Part shown: in pieces, positions 62,529 through 64,000 of the stretch | How the letters are laid out: the number at the start of each line of letters is the position of its first letter | Position numbering within the stretch: the first letter of the stretch is position 1 | Assembly: GCA_943370295.1 (NCBI GenBank) | Contig: CALRQL020000005.1 | Span: forward strand, 158,510-222,509 | DNA from: SB11 sp943370295 | Lineage (GTDB): Bacteria; Bacteroidota; Bacteroidia; UBA8524 | Direction of reading: 5' to 3' | Length of the DNA stretch: 64,000 bases | The notes under the pieces: model-generated | The model's input: only the letters and a program-made list of their open reading frames with translations | What the model was told of the DNA's origin: nothing | The model's database searches: none | Translations under genes and position numbers: made by a program

Positions 62529-64000
62529 ATGAAAAAACTTTTACTATTAACTTTTGTACTAATTGCATCACTGGTTGTTAAGGAGGCATCCGCCTCTCAC
62601 GTAATGGGTAGTGATATTACCTATCAATGCTTGGGTAACGGCCAATACAAGGTTACAGTTACAGTGTACCGTGATTGTAACGGTATACAGCTTAGCAGTT
62701 CGCCATTAACAGCAAAGTGTGCATCGGGATCAGGCTCAACATCTTTCAACCTTACCAAAATTAAGGTTACTGATGTAACGGGTATAGGCTCCAATTGCCC
62801 CACCCAAAGCCGTTGCAGCGGTAGTTACACCTACGGTATTGAGGAGCACGTATGGGAAGGAGTAATTAACCTTAACTCCCTTAACTGCTGCGAAGTAGTA
62901 CTTGGCTGGGAGCAATGCTGCCGTAACAGTGCCATCACTACCGGTGCATCAGGCGCTAACTTTTACACCAGTGCCCGTATCAACAAATGCGTTACCCCTT
63001 GTAACAGCTCACCCAAATTCACATCTTCTCCTGCGGGTATTATCTGCGTAGGTCAGGATTTTGTGTTTAACAACGGTGCTTCTGATACCATCGACGTGGG
63101 TGATTCATTGTCGTATAAATTAATTAACCCTTTAAGTGCTGAAGGAACAGCCATTGGTTACAGCGGATCATGGAGCGCACAAAAGCCCATCACTTTCTTA
63201 GGTTTCCCTAATGCAAGTTTGGGTTTCCCTGCCGGTTTCCGTTTGGACAGTGTTACCGGAGACTTGAGTTTCCGTCCTACCAAACAAAACGAAGTAACGG
63301 TAATGGTAATTGAGGTAACCGAGTGGCGTACCATCAACGGCACACCGACGGTAGTAGGTGTAACCCGACGGGACATACAGATTATCGTAACTCCCTGTCC
63401 GGATAACAAAGTACCCAAAATCAGCGGCCAAAGCCAAACAGCATGTACAGGCCAACAGGTGTGCGTAACGGTAACCACCGATGATGCGGACACCGACGAT
63501 ACGGTTCGTATTTCCTGGAACCGTGGTATTCCTCGAGCCACGTTCAGCAACAACAACGGCGCAACAAAACGTGCGGGCGGATCCGTATGCTGGACCCCTG
63601 CGGAGAGTGATGTGAGTAACATCCCCTATACCTTTACCATTACTGCCAAAGACGACGCATGCCCCCGTCCCGGTCAGGCCATCCGTTCGTTCAGTATTAC
63701 CGTACGTGAGAGTCCTAAAGGTACTATCCAATACACAAAACTTACCTGCGGAAAAGTAGCCATTGACTATACCCCGGCCAAGAATAACTATCCGGGTTTA
63801 ACCAATACATGGTCAGTAAAAGACAGTACTGATGCTACTATAGCTACGAGTACCAAAAAGAAAGACACCATCCGTATGCAACCGGGCAGGAACCGATTGT
63901 TTTTAACCCTTCGTACGAGCACCCCTTGTGTAAATGCGTTTGTGGATACCATCATGATAGAGCCATTTGTGCAGTTAAAACTTCCCAAAGACACGTTTAT
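62529..64000 (+). CDS. large secreted gliding/adhesin-type protein (3' end outside window)
   Basis: 490 codons are visible, without a stop, to the window edge. Signal peptide MKKLLLLTFVLIASLVVKEA then SASHVMGSDITYQCLGNGQY, the start shared by many Bacteroidota secreted proteins that end in a gliding-motility-associated C-terminal domain. The visible part has Cys-rich segments (LNCCEVVLGWEQCCRN) and PKD-like strands (GQQVCVTVTTDDADTDDT). The C-terminal type cannot be seen. The leader 62402-62528 shows no strong promoter. Confidence 0.8.
   Translation, partial: MKKLLLLTFVLIASLVVKEASASHVMGSDITYQCLGNGQYKVTVTVYRDCNGIQLSSSPLTAKCASGSGSTSFNLTKIKVTDVTGIGSNCPTQSRCSGSYTYGIEEHVWEGVINLNSLNCCEVVLGWEQCCRNSAITTGASGANFYTSARINKCVTPCNSSPKFTSSPAGIICVGQDFVFNNGASDTIDVGDSLSYKLINPLSAEGTAIGYSGSWSAQKPITFLGFPNASLGFPAGFRLDSVTGDLSFRPTKQNEVTVMVIEVTEWRTINGTPTVVGVTRRDIQIIVTPCPDNKVPKISGQSQTACTGQQVCVTVTTDDADTDDTVRISWNRGIPRATFSNNNGATKRAGGSVCWTPAESDVSNIPYTFTITAKDDACPRPGQAIRSFSITVRESPKGTIQYTKLTCGKVAIDYTPAKNNYPGLTNTWSVKDSTDATIATSTKKKDTIRMQPGRNRLFLTLRTSTPCVNAFVDTIMIEPFVQLKLPKDTF

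Noticed and set aside
63158..63994. Minus-strand frames near the right end
   Set aside because: They are shadows of the long + strand secreted protein, which has a signal peptide and family-like start.
1..64000. tRNA or rRNA genes
   Set aside because: Spacers were read for tRNA-like cloverleaf features and T-loop sequence and none was convincing; a dedicated tRNA search could not be run.

Overview
The window looks like a Bacteroidota chromosome of moderate to low GC. Evidence: type IX secretion (T9SS) type A sorting tails on three secreted proteins, an SBBP/PKD surface protein, a 3'-truncated protein with the ASHVMGSDITY start typical of gliding-associated adhesins, and several promoters with the Bacteroidota -7 element TAnnTTTG. 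The housekeeping genes (uvrB, prfA, glyA, metB, hom, lgt, a methylthioadenosine nucleosidase, pntAB, nadC, folA, umuDC) fit a free-living aerobic or facultative member of the phylum. No rRNA, tRNA or CRISPR array was found.

Layout. 1-3.0 kb: membrane proteins, including a tandem family of tiny membrane proteins. 3.3-8.9 kb: TetR regulator with a membrane protein, uvrB, a lipoprotein, and a response regulator/histidine kinase pair. 8.9-14.0 kb: a very large exported TPR-CHAT protein. 14.1-16 kb: a tandem hairpin repeat array followed by two small genes of probable immunity type. 16-20.6 kb: a CPA2 antiporter, an outer-membrane protein and prfA. 20.7-23.6 kb: an AT-rich LRR-Roc-COR-TIR gene. 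23.7-30.7 kb: a TPR/barrel protein, DinB, glyA, small orphan genes and umuDC. 30.8-34.8 kb: an SBBP/PKD T9SS cargo. 34.9-37.8 kb: a SAM riboswitch ahead of metB and hom. 38-40.2 kb: a CDGSH protein, lgt and the nucleosidase.

40.2-45.4 kb is an accessory island. It starts with a second hairpin repeat array and a block of about 370 bp nearly identical to the one at 14.5-14.9 kb. Lipoprotein, immunity-like and outer-membrane genes follow, all on the minus strand, interspersed with REP-like hairpins and a remnant of a REP-associated tyrosine transposase. 45.4-49.1 kb is a split proton-translocating transhydrogenase operon (pntA1-pntA2-pntB) with a four-helix-bundle (S23/IVP-like) gene in each gap. 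49.2-64 kb holds a T9SS cargo, nadC, a 57-residue conserved-looking gene, a 2064-residue alpha-2-macroglobulin, another T9SS cargo, folA, a flavin reductase next to a radical SAM/SPASM enzyme, and the start of a large secreted protein.

The strongest candidates for new biology are: (i) the LRR-Roc-COR-TIR protein, a probable NAD-cleaving or signalling STAND-like immune protein; (ii) a structured repeat element with three palindromes, two centres 40 bp apart, found at two loci whose hairpin arms differ in sequence but stay complementary; (iii) immunity-type genes whose stop codons sit exactly at the edge of a dispersed repeat and whose leaders carry a REP hairpin, suggesting cassette exchange; (iv) the exported TPR-CHAT protein beside a histidine kinase with no visible ATPase motifs. 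All calls were made by reading the sequence, without database searches.
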